NCBI GenBank assembly: GCA_002314805.1
Contig: DCHJ01000028.1
Coordinates: 960 to 14,659, forward strand
Direction of reading: 5' to 3'
DNA: 13,700 bases
Source: Lachnospiraceae bacterium UBA1755
GTDB taxonomy: Bacteria > Bacillota > Clostridia > Lachnospirales > Lachnospiraceae
Shown here: one piece after another, positions 5,829 to 12,501 of the stretch
How positions within the stretch are numbered: position 1 is the first letter of the stretch
Layout of the letters: each line of letters opens with the position of its first letter
Notes under the pieces: model-generated
Seen by the model: only the letters and a program-made list of their open reading frames with translations
Told to the model about the DNA's origin: nothing
The model's database searches: none
Position numbers and translations under genes: made by a program

Positions 5829-5929
5829 TCCTTTGTCATTTTTAAAAGGATACAGCGTGCTTATTCTGTCATTTTTCTGCCATCCTGTGTCTGCTTTTGT
5901 AATAACATGCAGCAGTCAAGAAAAGTCGC

Positions 5930-5982
5930 AAAAAAGGGGCTGTCGCACTATCATTTCAGAAATGATAGTGCGACAGCCCCTT
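5930..5982 (-). terminator. Perfect 23-bp-stem hairpin terminator of the beta-helix gene
   Basis: Arms 5934-5956 and 5960-5982 are perfectly complementary over 23 bases around a three-base loop (CAG). On the minus strand the stem is followed by six Ts, so it fits an intrinsic terminator for the gene ending at 6070. The arm contains GGGGCTGTCGCACTA, which by recollection resembles terminal inverted repeats of some insertion sequences. No transposase lies nearby. Confidence 0.8.
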
Positions 5983-6060
5983 CGATTTACCGGAGATTTC
6001 CGCTTTTCTTCCTAAGCAGAATAAGTGTTTTCTCGCTTTTTGTATGTCCGGGACAGACGT

Positions 6061-6109
6061 TTTGCATACTCATCCGTGTTTTGCAACTACTTCCCCATTG
6101 TTTTTTACT
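6061..6109. repeat. 3' tail of the beta-helix gene, source of the displaced duplicate (copy B)
   Basis: This segment holds the final codons and stop of the beta-helix gene plus nine bases beyond it. It is repeated at 5781-5828. The 231 bp between the two copies contain the 23-bp-stem terminator and no credible gene. Confidence 0.8.
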
Positions 6110-6744
6110 ATATGGCTCTCCGACACTGTCCCGCGCACACAGCACAGCGGGTAAGTATCTGTATTTCGTCCCAGTACCGTACCCGGATTAAGTACTGCTC
6201 CGCAGCCCACCTCCACATAGTCTCCTGCCATTGCGCCCACCTTGATACGCCCGGTCTGCACATCGCCGTCTTCAAAGTGTATCCTAACAGGCTGTTTATC
6301 GTTCCTAATGTTGCTGGTGAGAGAAGCTGCACCTGTATGACTCCTGTAGCCGAGTACCGAGTCTCCGATATAGTTGTAATGAGGTGTCTGAACTTCATCA
6401 AAAAGTATACAGTTCTTATATTCGCAGGCATTGCCGATGACACAGCTCCTGCCTATTATTACGCTGCCGCGAATGAATGCCGAGGGTCTTATCTCCGTCC
6501 CTTCGTCTATGATCGCAGGTCCGGCTACAGAAGCAGTCTCGTACATCCTCACACTCTTATGTATCCACACACCTTCTGCTGCATTTAAGTATTCATCAGC
6601 AGGCAGAGTCGGTCCAAGCTCCATGATGAATTCTCCGATATCATCCAGTACCTCCCACGGATACTCATGCCTTTCAAAAAGAGCTTTTGCAATAGTATGC
6701 TCAAGGTCAAACAGACTGCTTATCCTTGCTTCTTCTTTTTTCAT
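6070..6744 (-). CDS. Left-handed beta-helix (hexapeptide-repeat) protein, GlmU C-terminal-like
   Basis: A 224-residue protein with a short helical N-terminus (about 1-58) followed by hexapeptide repeats forming a left-handed parallel beta-helix: VWIHKSV, ASVAGPAIIDEGTEIRPSAFIRGSVIIGRSCVIGNAC, IGDSVLGYRSHTGAAS, VGCGAVLNPGTVLG. Such folds occur in acyltransferases and in the C-terminal half of GlmU. Clostridial homologues are often labelled UDP-N-acetylglucosamine pyrophosphorylase, but no N-terminal nucleotidyltransferase domain (G-x-G-T-R-M) is present, so that label would overreach. The ATG at 6744 has AGGAG ten bases upstream. It lies 172 bp after topB on the same strand and ends in a strong terminator. 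An acyl- or sugar-nucleotide-related enzyme is likely; the substrate is unknown. Confidence 0.8.
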   Translation of the reverse strand: MKKEEARISSLFDLEHTIAKALFERHEYPWEVLDDIGEFIMELGPTLPADEYLNAAEGVWIHKSVRMYETASVAGPAIIDEGTEIRPSAFIRGSVIIGRSCVIGNACEYKNCILFDEVQTPHYNYIGDSVLGYRSHTGAASLTSNIRNDKQPVRIHFEDGDVQTGRIKVGAMAGDYVEVGCGAVLNPGTVLGRNTDTYPLCCVRGTVSESHIVKNNGEVVAKHG

Positions 6745-6745
6745 C

Positions 6746-6916
6746 TCATCTCTGCTCCTGTATCTTCATCCTGCATTTCCGAATCGCATCCTGCAGCAAT
6801 CGTCCTTTCACAGCTTCGATTCGGCGCAGCATCTGTTCTTTCAGATTTCTGCGTGATCCTGTCCGGCAATGATCCTTGAATACCCCCGATTCAGGTCTGC
6901 CAGCAGCAGGTTTTCC
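6746..6916 (-). other. Open frame continuing past the topB stop codon
   Basis: After the topB TAA (6919-6917) the same frame stays open for 56 codons and ends at a TGA one base before the beta-helix start codon. The second half is a basic, helix-like stretch (NLKEQMLRRIEAVKGRLL... ending KIQEQR). An internal ATG would give a 28-residue peptide, but its ribosome binding site is weak. Chance openness of this length is not rare. It may be a remnant of a longer C-terminus, a small basic peptide gene, or nothing. Confidence 0.2.
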
Positions 6917-9900
6917 TTATGCCCTGATAAACCGCATGCCTGTGATACTGCCATTCTCAGCACGTTTAAAGCCTATCCTTGCATCAAAGGTCTCGCCCTT
7001 GTCTGTTACAAACCCGCGGATCACAGGAGTTACGCCACCTGTGATGAGCTCGCAGATATCATTTTCCGAGAGCTTCCTGCCCATAATACTTCCTACTGAG
7101 AAAATGCAAGCGCCGTCAGCACCGCCGCTGGTGTTACTACTATTGTCATTGCTGCTATTGCAACTGTTATCATTGCTGTCGCCACAGCTGCCGCTGTTTC
7201 CGCTGCTCTCACTGCCGCTGGTGCTGCCTCGGCTGTCGCCACTGTTTCCGCTGCCCTCACTGCCGCTGGTACCTCCATGGCTGCTGTCACGGCTGCTGTC
7301 GCCTCTGCTATCATCTCTGCTGCCGGCATCGTCGCTGCCTTTACCGTTTCCGTCTCTGCGGTAATTCTCACATGCATAACCGCTGTCTGTCTTCTTCATC
7401 CTGCCCCCGCAGATCGGACATCGCATAGCTTCTATACTGAGCTGTCTTTCGTCATGACTCTTATCCTCCGGAATTGCATCGCTCTGTGTGCTGCCGATAC
7501 CGTGCATATCTCCTGCGCTTACTACACGGGTCTGACCGGTATTATTTCTGTCCTGTGTCCTGTCATCAGCAAAGTCAAATACCACTTTGCATTCTCCCTT
7601 TTCATTCTTTTCAAGCTTAAGCGCAGCATCAAAGCTCCGACCGGTTTTACTCTTAAAGCCCTGCAGTTTCCGGGTCCTGCCCTGCTGCACAAGCTCCCTG
7701 ATATCTTCCTCGTCAATCCGCACACCGGCTATCCTGCCAATACAGAAGCCGCAGGGCTTATCCTTCTTCCTGTAATTTGCACACCCGTATCCAAAGGATG
7801 TGGTAACAAGTTCTCCGCCGCATACAGGACATGGTATCCCAGGCTTTCTTCCCGGCATTGCAGCAAGATCAGAGCTGCCGGTCAGCTTTTCTATCTCACC
7901 GGCTATCTGTACTGACAGATCCCTTCCTGCAATATTGAGCGTGCCCCTGCGGATATAATCCTCAAGCCGTGCTCTGTAATCCTTAACATCCACTATTCCG
8001 TTGGTTATCTCATCAAGACCCTTTTCCCAGCTGGCACTCATCTGCGGGTTGAGCAGTGAAGGCTCCGTCAGCTTAACCACCTCGTAAACCATCTCTCCGA
8101 TGCCCCCGGGGGTGAGCACCTGTGTCTTTTTGCTGAGATTGAGATAGCCGATATTTACAAGCTTTTTGATTATCTCAGCGCGGGTCGCAGAGGTACCGAT
8201 ACCTGTATTCCTGATCTGCGCGCGCAGTTCTTCATCATCTATGAGATTGCCTGCATTCTCCATTGCAAGGATCATCGTACCCGAAGTATATCGCTTGGGC
8301 GGTGAAGTCCTGCCCGGCTTTATCTCATAGCCCGCAGGTACAACAGCCGAGCCTTTCTTAAGCTTTGAAAGCGCATCTATGACAGCCTGCTTTACGGATG
8401 TCTGCCCTGCATCACCTTCATCCTCAGCACTCCCGGAGACATTTACATTCCGACTGCTCTGACCACCCGCAGACATATCACTTCCTTCCCTGTCACCCCT
8501 GCCCTTTCCGGCTATCTCCAGATAGCCGGGAGCAGTGAGCAGTCTGACAGATGATGAGAAAAGCTCGGTCTTTATCCTAATAGATATCTTTATCTGCAGA
8601 TACTCCGCCGGCGGATAAAAGATGCTCAGGAAACGCCGTACAATGAGCTCATACACCTTCTTCTGTACTTCGTTAAGTCCGCCGTAACCACCTGTGACTC
8701 CGGTCGGTATTATCGCATAATGATCCGTCACCTTGGAATCATCTGTATACTGGGATTTTCCTATTCCCTTGTACAGACCCTCTGACAATATCCTCTCTGC
8801 AGCTGCCGATACCGGTGCAAAGCCCTTAAGACCGTTAAGATTCTTTGTGATCTCCTTTGCGACCGCTGTTGTGAGTACTCTCGCATCACTTCGGGGATAT
8901 GTTGTCATCTTTCTCTCATAGAGTACCTGAGCGACGTTAAGTGTCTCATCCGGAGACAGCTTAAACAGCTTTGAGCATTCTGCCTGAAGCTCAGCAAGAT
9001 TAAAAAGAAACGGCGGCTTCTTCTTTGATTTTGATCTTTCCACGGACTCAACGATACCCGTGCCCGGCTCTGTACTTTGACCGTAAACTCCCGGATCTGT
9101 ATCCTGTCTTGTACCGTCATCATGCGCTGTCGCAGTGTTCCCCTCTTCCTTCAGATAAGCTATGAGTGCCTTTGCATCCTTCTCTTCTCTGAAGCCGTTA
9201 TCCTTATACAGCACCGGAGAACCACCGTACCGGGACTTCTCATCCGCATGCCACTCTGCCTCAATACCGCCTGCAAAGCCTGCCAGCACGCGGTAAAACG
9301 GTATCTCGACAAAATCCCTTATTTCGCGTTCTCTGTTCACGACCATCCCCAGCACACAGGTCATGACGCGGCCCACAGCGATCGCCGTATAGGATCTTGT
9401 CGCAGCCGCCTTATTGATCATAGTGCCGTACTTAACGGAAAGAGCGCGTGAAAAATTGATGCCGAGAGCATAATCCTCAATAGCTCTCATGACTCCGGAT
9501 CTGCCAAGATTGGCATAATCCGACATGGGTCTTGCCTCTGCAATACCCCGCCGTATCTCATCGTCTGTCTGCGAATCTATCCAGACCCTGAGCTCCTTCA
9601 TGCCGGGTCGCACACCTCCGAAATGGCGTATGTTTTCCTCTATGGTCTGTCCTTCCTTTCCTGAATCGCCTGCCCAGTAGACCACATCCACTTCAGGGGC
9701 ATTGAGGAAACCGTTGACCAGCCGGTACTGCTCTTTTACGTTCTTAATTACATCGTATTTGTATTCTGCAGGCAGAAACGGCAGATCCTCGAGACGCCAT
9801 TTCTTATATTTTATGTCATACTGTTCCGGATAGACCATCTCCACCAGATGGCCCACGCACCACGTAATGATATATTCATCATTATCTATATATCCTGTGT

Positions 9901-9979
9901 GTTTTCGGTTAACGTTAAAAACGCGGGCAAAATCCCGTGCCACACTTGGTTTCTCTGTTATTATAAGTTTCCTGCCCAA
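6917..9979 (-). CDS. topB: DNA topoisomerase III, type IA, with extended C-terminus
   Basis: A 1020-residue type IA topoisomerase that relaxes negative supercoils and decatenates through a transient 5'-phosphotyrosine link. The TOPRIM domain starts with LIITEKPSVA (Glu9) and has GDSGKEGQ (104-111), a D-x-G variant of the acidic motif as in other Firmicute TopB. The catalytic tyrosine is Tyr361 in KMTTYPRSD; RTSPPKRYTSGTMILAMEN (557-575) and GIGTSATRAEII (593-604) are conserved. Two C-terminal cysteine modules follow (CPVC 717-720, Cys733, Cys743/746; CPIC 854-857, Cys870, Cys958). TopB is usually near 700-730 residues; the excess includes low-complexity inserts at about 280-310, 490-528, 805-848 and 877-956. 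The start codon is TTG with AGGAGA eight bases upstream; I see no ATG alternative. Confidence 0.94.
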   Translation of the reverse strand: MGRKLIITEKPSVARDFARVFNVNRKHTGYIDNDEYIITWCVGHLVEMVYPEQYDIKYKKWRLEDLPFLPAEYKYDVIKNVKEQYRLVNGFLNAPEVDVVYWAGDSGKEGQTIEENIRHFGGVRPGMKELRVWIDSQTDDEIRRGIAEARPMSDYANLGRSGVMRAIEDYALGINFSRALSVKYGTMINKAAATRSYTAIAVGRVMTCVLGMVVNREREIRDFVEIPFYRVLAGFAGGIEAEWHADEKSRYGGSPVLYKDNGFREEKDAKALIAYLKEEGNTATAHDDGTRQDTDPGVYGQSTEPGTGIVESVERSKSKKKPPFLFNLAELQAECSKLFKLSPDETLNVAQVLYERKMTTYPRSDARVLTTAVAKEITKNLNGLKGFAPVSAAAERILSEGLYKGIGKSQYTDDSKVTDHYAIIPTGVTGGYGGLNEVQKKVYELIVRRFLSIFYPPAEYLQIKISIRIKTELFSSSVRLLTAPGYLEIAGKGRGDREGSDMSAGGQSSRNVNVSGSAEDEGDAGQTSVKQAVIDALSKLKKGSAVVPAGYEIKPGRTSPPKRYTSGTMILAMENAGNLIDDEELRAQIRNTGIGTSATRAEIIKKLVNIGYLNLSKKTQVLTPGGIGEMVYEVVKLTEPSLLNPQMSASWEKGLDEITNGIVDVKDYRARLEDYIRRGTLNIAGRDLSVQIAGEIEKLTGSSDLAAMPGRKPGIPCPVCGGELVTTSFGYGCANYRKKDKPCGFCIGRIAGVRIDEEDIRELVQQGRTRKLQGFKSKTGRSFDAALKLEKNEKGECKVVFDFADDRTQDRNNTGQTRVVSAGDMHGIGSTQSDAIPEDKSHDERQLSIEAMRCPICGGRMKKTDSGYACENYRRDGNGKGSDDAGSRDDSRGDSSRDSSHGGTSGSEGSGNSGDSRGSTSGSESSGNSGSCGDSNDNSCNSSNDNSSNTSGGADGACIFSVGSIMGRKLSENDICELITGGVTPVIRGFVTDKGETFDARIGFKRAENGSITGMRFIRA
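7194..7289 (-). repeat. 48-bp coding repeat inside the topB low-complexity insert
   Basis: Two copies (7194-7241 and 7242-7289) of a 48-bp, 16-codon unit encode the SGSE-x-SGNSG pattern in the Ser/Gly-rich insert of TopB. The first half of the unit is nearly identical between copies and the second half is diverged. Frame-preserving repeat expansion is a plausible origin of the insert. Confidence 0.7.
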
Positions 9980-10005
9980 ATACTTTTCTCCTGATATTTC
10001 TGTTA

Positions 10006-10113
10006 GGGAACCTCTGAGTAAAAAGTAATCTATTACTGCGCCTGCATTTTAAGCCCTGATTATTGGACATTTGTTAAGACTGCAGAAGAATATTATATTA
10101 AATCAATGTTTCC
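10006..10113. mobile_element. MITE-like short dispersed repeat, copy A
   Basis: A 108-bp element beginning GGGAACCTCTGAGTAA and ending AAATCAATGTTTCC; its ends form imperfect terminal inverted repeats. By hand alignment it matches the inverted copy C (12291-12400) at about 72 of 108 positions. TTA triplets flank it on both sides. It contains no ORF and lies 27 bp upstream of the topB start codon, so topB's promoter probably lies within or beyond it. No transposase is visible. The element may be a non-autonomous transposon or a structured intergenic repeat. Confidence 0.6.
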
Positions 10114-10116
10114 TTA

Positions 10117-10223
10117 GGCACTGCTGATTAACGGGTAATATATTGCTGTGCTTTCAGTCGAGTCCTTGATTTAGTATATTTGTTAAAACAAAAAAGGAAT
10201 TGTTTATTAAATCGGTGTTTCCC
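10117..10223. mobile_element. MITE-like short dispersed repeat, copy B, in tandem with copy A
   Basis: A 107-bp element in the same orientation as copy A, separated from it only by TTA and followed by another TTA. It begins GGCACTGCTGATTAAC and ends AAATCGGTGTTTCCC. Shared internal blocks with copy A include GTAAT-x-TATT-x-CTG-x-GC and ATTTGTTAA-x-AC. The copies are visibly diverged, roughly 60-70% identical by eye. The following 10224-10340 hold no gene that I can see, only a GTCAG/CTGAC hairpin near 10300. Confidence 0.55.
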
Positions 10224-10352
10224 TTACTATGCGCAGTTTCTTTATGATACCACACTCCGATAGATATGACGAGCCGTACTATTTTCAGTAACGATTGAAC
10301 CCGTCAGACTTCTGCTGACACGCCCCCTCCATGCAGGGAAATACTGACTCTG

Positions 10353-10487
10353 CAGGAGTGTACCGACCTTATAGGAGTGTACTGATCTTACAGGAGTGTG
10401 CCACCTTATAGGAGTGTACTGACCTTATAGGAGTACAGACCCTATAGGAGTACTGACCTTATAGGAGTACTGACCCTATAGGACTCA
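10353..10487. repeat. Array of seven 17-19-bp tandem repeats
   Basis: Units start at 10353, 10372, 10391, 10409, 10428, 10445 and 10462, with a partial eighth unit at 10479. The consensus is TAGGAGTGTACTGACCTTA; the later units are two bases shorter (TAGGAGTACTGACC-type). Unit junctions form the palindrome CCTATAGG or the near-palindrome CCTTATAGG, and the short units also contain AGTACT. The array ends three bases before the stop codon of the acetyltransferase gene. It could be a cluster of protein-binding sites or a minisatellite; no replication gene is nearby to suggest an origin. Confidence 0.85.
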
Positions 10488-10490
10488 TTT

Positions 10491-11045
10491 TTAACTTTTT
10501 TTGCCCGCTCTGCTGACCTGCCTGCTTTGTTCCTTCATTTCTGTCTCGTAACAGCGGTCAAATTCTTTACCGGTCTTATTGGTCACTGCAATAAAGCTGA
10601 TGCCGTTAACAATCATCTCGCGATAAACTGAGATCATTCCGTGCTTCTCATAAAACTGCTGTCTCCTGAGCTTTATCTCATAGTTTTCTCCGCCCGGTAC
10701 CGGTTTCTCGATCGAAGCAAAAAAGATGTACTCACGATTATCCTCCAGCAGCTTTGACAGTATCCTTCCTCCGTACCCCTTTCCCCTTATTGCGGAGTCC
10801 ACGGCAAAAAACTGAAGATATCTGTAACCATGTTCTTCATTAATGCACATCACGTAAAACCCTATTATGGTGTCATCATCGTAAACAGCTTTAAATTCCA
10901 TAGTACCGAAGTCATCCGGACTGTATACAACTTCCTCCACTGTGAAGAATCTTTCCTCCTGAGGAAATGCACCATCATAGAGCGTCTGCAGCTTTTCAAT
11001 ATCCTTAAAGTCCTTATCAATTATTACATAGCTCAGTTCGTTCAT
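10491..11045 (-). CDS. GNAT-family N-acetyltransferase
   Basis: A 184-residue protein of the GNAT superfamily, which transfers an acetyl group from acetyl-CoA to an amine. The acetyl-CoA-binding motif A is LQFFAVDSAIRGKGYGGRIL (residues 77-96), with the R-G-K-G-Y-G loop that binds pyrophosphate. Motif B-like RRQQFYEKHGM (127-137) follows. The tail after about residue 160 is charged and probably flexible. The ATG at 11045 has a strong AAGGAGG a few bases upstream. The substrate cannot be predicted. The gene lies 129 bp downstream of asd on the same strand, with a hairpin between them. Confidence 0.88.
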   Translation of the reverse strand: MNELSYVIIDKDFKDIEKLQTLYDGAFPQEERFFTVEEVVYSPDDFGTMEFKAVYDDDTIIGFYVMCINEEHGYRYLQFFAVDSAIRGKGYGGRILSKLLEDNREYIFFASIEKPVPGGENYEIKLRRQQFYEKHGMISVYREMIVNGISFIAVTNKTGKEFDRCYETEMKEQSRQVSRAGKKS

Positions 11046-11076
11046 GCTTCCTCCTTTGCTCTGTCCAATTATAAAC

Positions 11077-11106
11077 CGGGGACCACACCCGATCGTATGG
11101 TCCCCG
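11077..11106 (-). terminator. Hairpin between asd and the acetyltransferase gene
   Basis: CGGGGACCA (11077-11085) and TGGTCCCCG (11098-11106) form a perfect, GC-rich 9-bp stem with a 12-base loop, about 70 bp after the asd stop codon. On the minus strand it is followed by GGTTTATAATT rather than a U-run, so termination may be partial. The TATAAT just after it could be the -10 box of the acetyltransferase gene, but I see no matching -35. Confidence 0.5.
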
Positions 11107-11174
11107 CAATGTCCTTCTGATGCCGGGTACGATACTGACCTTCAGGTCATATACTTACCCTGGCAGAATTGATC

Positions 11175-12260
11175 CTATTTTGCCTGAATGTATCCCAGCT
11201 TCGTAAGCAGCTCAGCACAGAGCAGTCCTCCGCCGGCTGCACCGCGAAGCGTATTATGTGAGAGTCCCACAAACTTCCAGTCATAGATGGAATCCTCGCG
11301 GAGACGTCCGATGCTTACGCCCATACCCTTTTCAAAATCCACATCAAGCTTGACCTGCGGACGGTTATCCTCCTCAAGGTACTGTATAAACTGCTTCGGT
11401 GCCGAAGGAAGCTCATACTTCTGGGGCAGTCCCTTAAACTCACGGAGCCTTGCGATGAGTTCCTCCTTTGAGGCCTTCTTTCTGAACTTTACAAAGGCTG
11501 CTGCCGTATGTCCGTCAAGCACCGGGACTCTGATGCACTGACATGTGATCTTCGGTGACTCTGCCGGCACGATCACTCCGTTCTCGATATGCCCCCATAC
11601 CCTGAGCGGCTCCTTCTCGGATTTCTCCTCCTCGCCGCCGATGTAGGGGATGATATTCTCTACCATTTCAGGCCACTGTGCAAAGGTCTTGCCTGCTCCT
11701 GAGATTGCCTGATACGTGGTTGCCACTACTTCGTATGGCTCATACTCCATCCATGCTGTAAGCGCGGGGGTATAGCTCTGGATCGAGCAGTTGGGCTTAA
11801 CTGCCACAAAGCCTCTGGAAGTCCCCAGCCTTTTCTTCTGGAATTCTATCACATCAAAATGCTGCGGATTGATCTCCGGGATTACCATCGGCACATCCGG
11901 TGTCCATCTGTGTGCTGAATTATTGCTGACAACAGGTGTCTCAGTCTTTGCATACTCATCCTCGATCGCACGGATCTCTTCCTTGGTCATATCCACTGCG
12001 GAGAAGCAGAAATCCACCTGATCCGCTACCTTCTTTACGTCTGCCACGTCCTCAATGACCATCTTCCTGTATTTCTCGGGCATCGGCACCTGCATCTTCC
12101 AGCGGTTACCTACTGCCTCCTCATAAGTTCGGCCTGCACTTCTGGCACTGGCTGCCAGAACAGCCACCTCATACCACGGATGGTCTTCAAGGAGCGTCAG
12201 AAAACGCTGTCCTACCATACCCGTAGCTCCCAAAACTGCAACCCTTAATTTCTTTTCCAT
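11175..12260 (-). CDS. asd: Aspartate-semialdehyde dehydrogenase
   Basis: A 361-residue cytosolic enzyme that reduces L-aspartyl-4-phosphate to aspartate semialdehyde with NADPH, the branch point to lysine/diaminopimelate, threonine and methionine. The N-terminal Rossmann motif is GATGMVGQRF (11-20). The catalytic cysteine is Cys158 in VKPNCSIQ, and the active-site histidine is His251 in RVPVLDGHTAA. Length and the WTPDVPMVIPEIN and KPNCSIQ segments fit the archaeal/fungal-type branch of Asd, which many Clostridia carry, rather than the E. coli type. The ATG at 12260 has AAGGAGA seven bases upstream. The upstream 241 bp contain a MITE-like element and no visible lysine riboswitch. Confidence 0.96.
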   Translation of the reverse strand: MEKKLRVAVLGATGMVGQRFLTLLEDHPWYEVAVLAASARSAGRTYEEAVGNRWKMQVPMPEKYRKMVIEDVADVKKVADQVDFCFSAVDMTKEEIRAIEDEYAKTETPVVSNNSAHRWTPDVPMVIPEINPQHFDVIEFQKKRLGTSRGFVAVKPNCSIQSYTPALTAWMEYEPYEVVATTYQAISGAGKTFAQWPEMVENIIPYIGGEEEKSEKEPLRVWGHIENGVIVPAESPKITCQCIRVPVLDGHTAAAFVKFRKKASKEELIARLREFKGLPQKYELPSAPKQFIQYLEEDNRPQVKLDVDFEKGMGVSIGRLREDSIYDWKFVGLSHNTLRGAAGGGLLCAELLTKLGYIQAK

Positions 12261-12290
12261 AATGTCTCCTTCTTACTATGATGAATCTAT

Positions 12291-12400
12291 GGAAACACTG
12301 ATCTAATGAACAATCTCATTCTGCTATTTTCACAAACGTACATGAATCAGTGGTCCGCTTGAAAACAAAGCTATAGATCATCCCTTATTCAGCGGTTCCC
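12291..12400. mobile_element. MITE-like short dispersed repeat, copy C, inverted
   Basis: A 110-bp element in the opposite orientation to copies A and B. Read on the minus strand it begins GGGAACCGCTGAATAA and ends AGATCAGTGTTTCC. The strongest conserved blocks are the two ends, GATCTATA near one third, CTGATT at the centre, and AGCAGAA near two thirds. It fills the spacer between parC and asd, ending 30 bp before the asd start codon, so the asd promoter must lie in or across it unless asd is transcribed from parC. Confidence 0.6.
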
Positions 12401-12501
12401 TGTGTAAACTGCCCGGCAATTGAATTACCGGTGATTCCCGCTTTTTGTCCTTAAGTGTGCCTGCAGCAGCACTGCACTCCCGGACATGTTAATCGCTGCC
12501 A

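Noticed and set aside
5739..6191. 150-residue plus-strand frame across the secG upstream gap
   Set aside because: It runs through the terminator hairpin and the end of the beta-helix gene, has no ribosome binding site and its composition is not protein-like.
7093..7377. Alanine/valine-rich frames on both strands over the topB insert, such as a 94-residue minus frame
   Set aside because: They are frame shadows of the Ser/Gly-codon repeat inside topB. They lack ribosome binding sites and have a composition dictated by the repeat.
6917..9979. TopB as part of an integrative conjugative element, and its TOPRIM motif as defective
   Set aside because: No conjugation, relaxase or integrase genes are present. 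The D-x-G-x-E-G form of the motif is, to my knowledge, normal in Firmicute TopB.
9980..10490. Plasmid- or phage-type replication origin suggested by the iteron-like array
   Set aside because: No initiator, relaxase or partition gene is nearby and the surroundings are core chromosome. Repeats alone do not support an origin.
12412..12431. Palindrome CCGGCAATTGAATTACCGG downstream of parC as a terminator
   Set aside because: It has a mismatch, essentially no loop and no U-run. It may still be a binding site, but the support is too weak.
12261..12501. Lysine riboswitch or T-box upstream of asd
   Set aside because: The spacer is mostly the MITE-like element; no extended multi-helix leader or T-box sequence is present.
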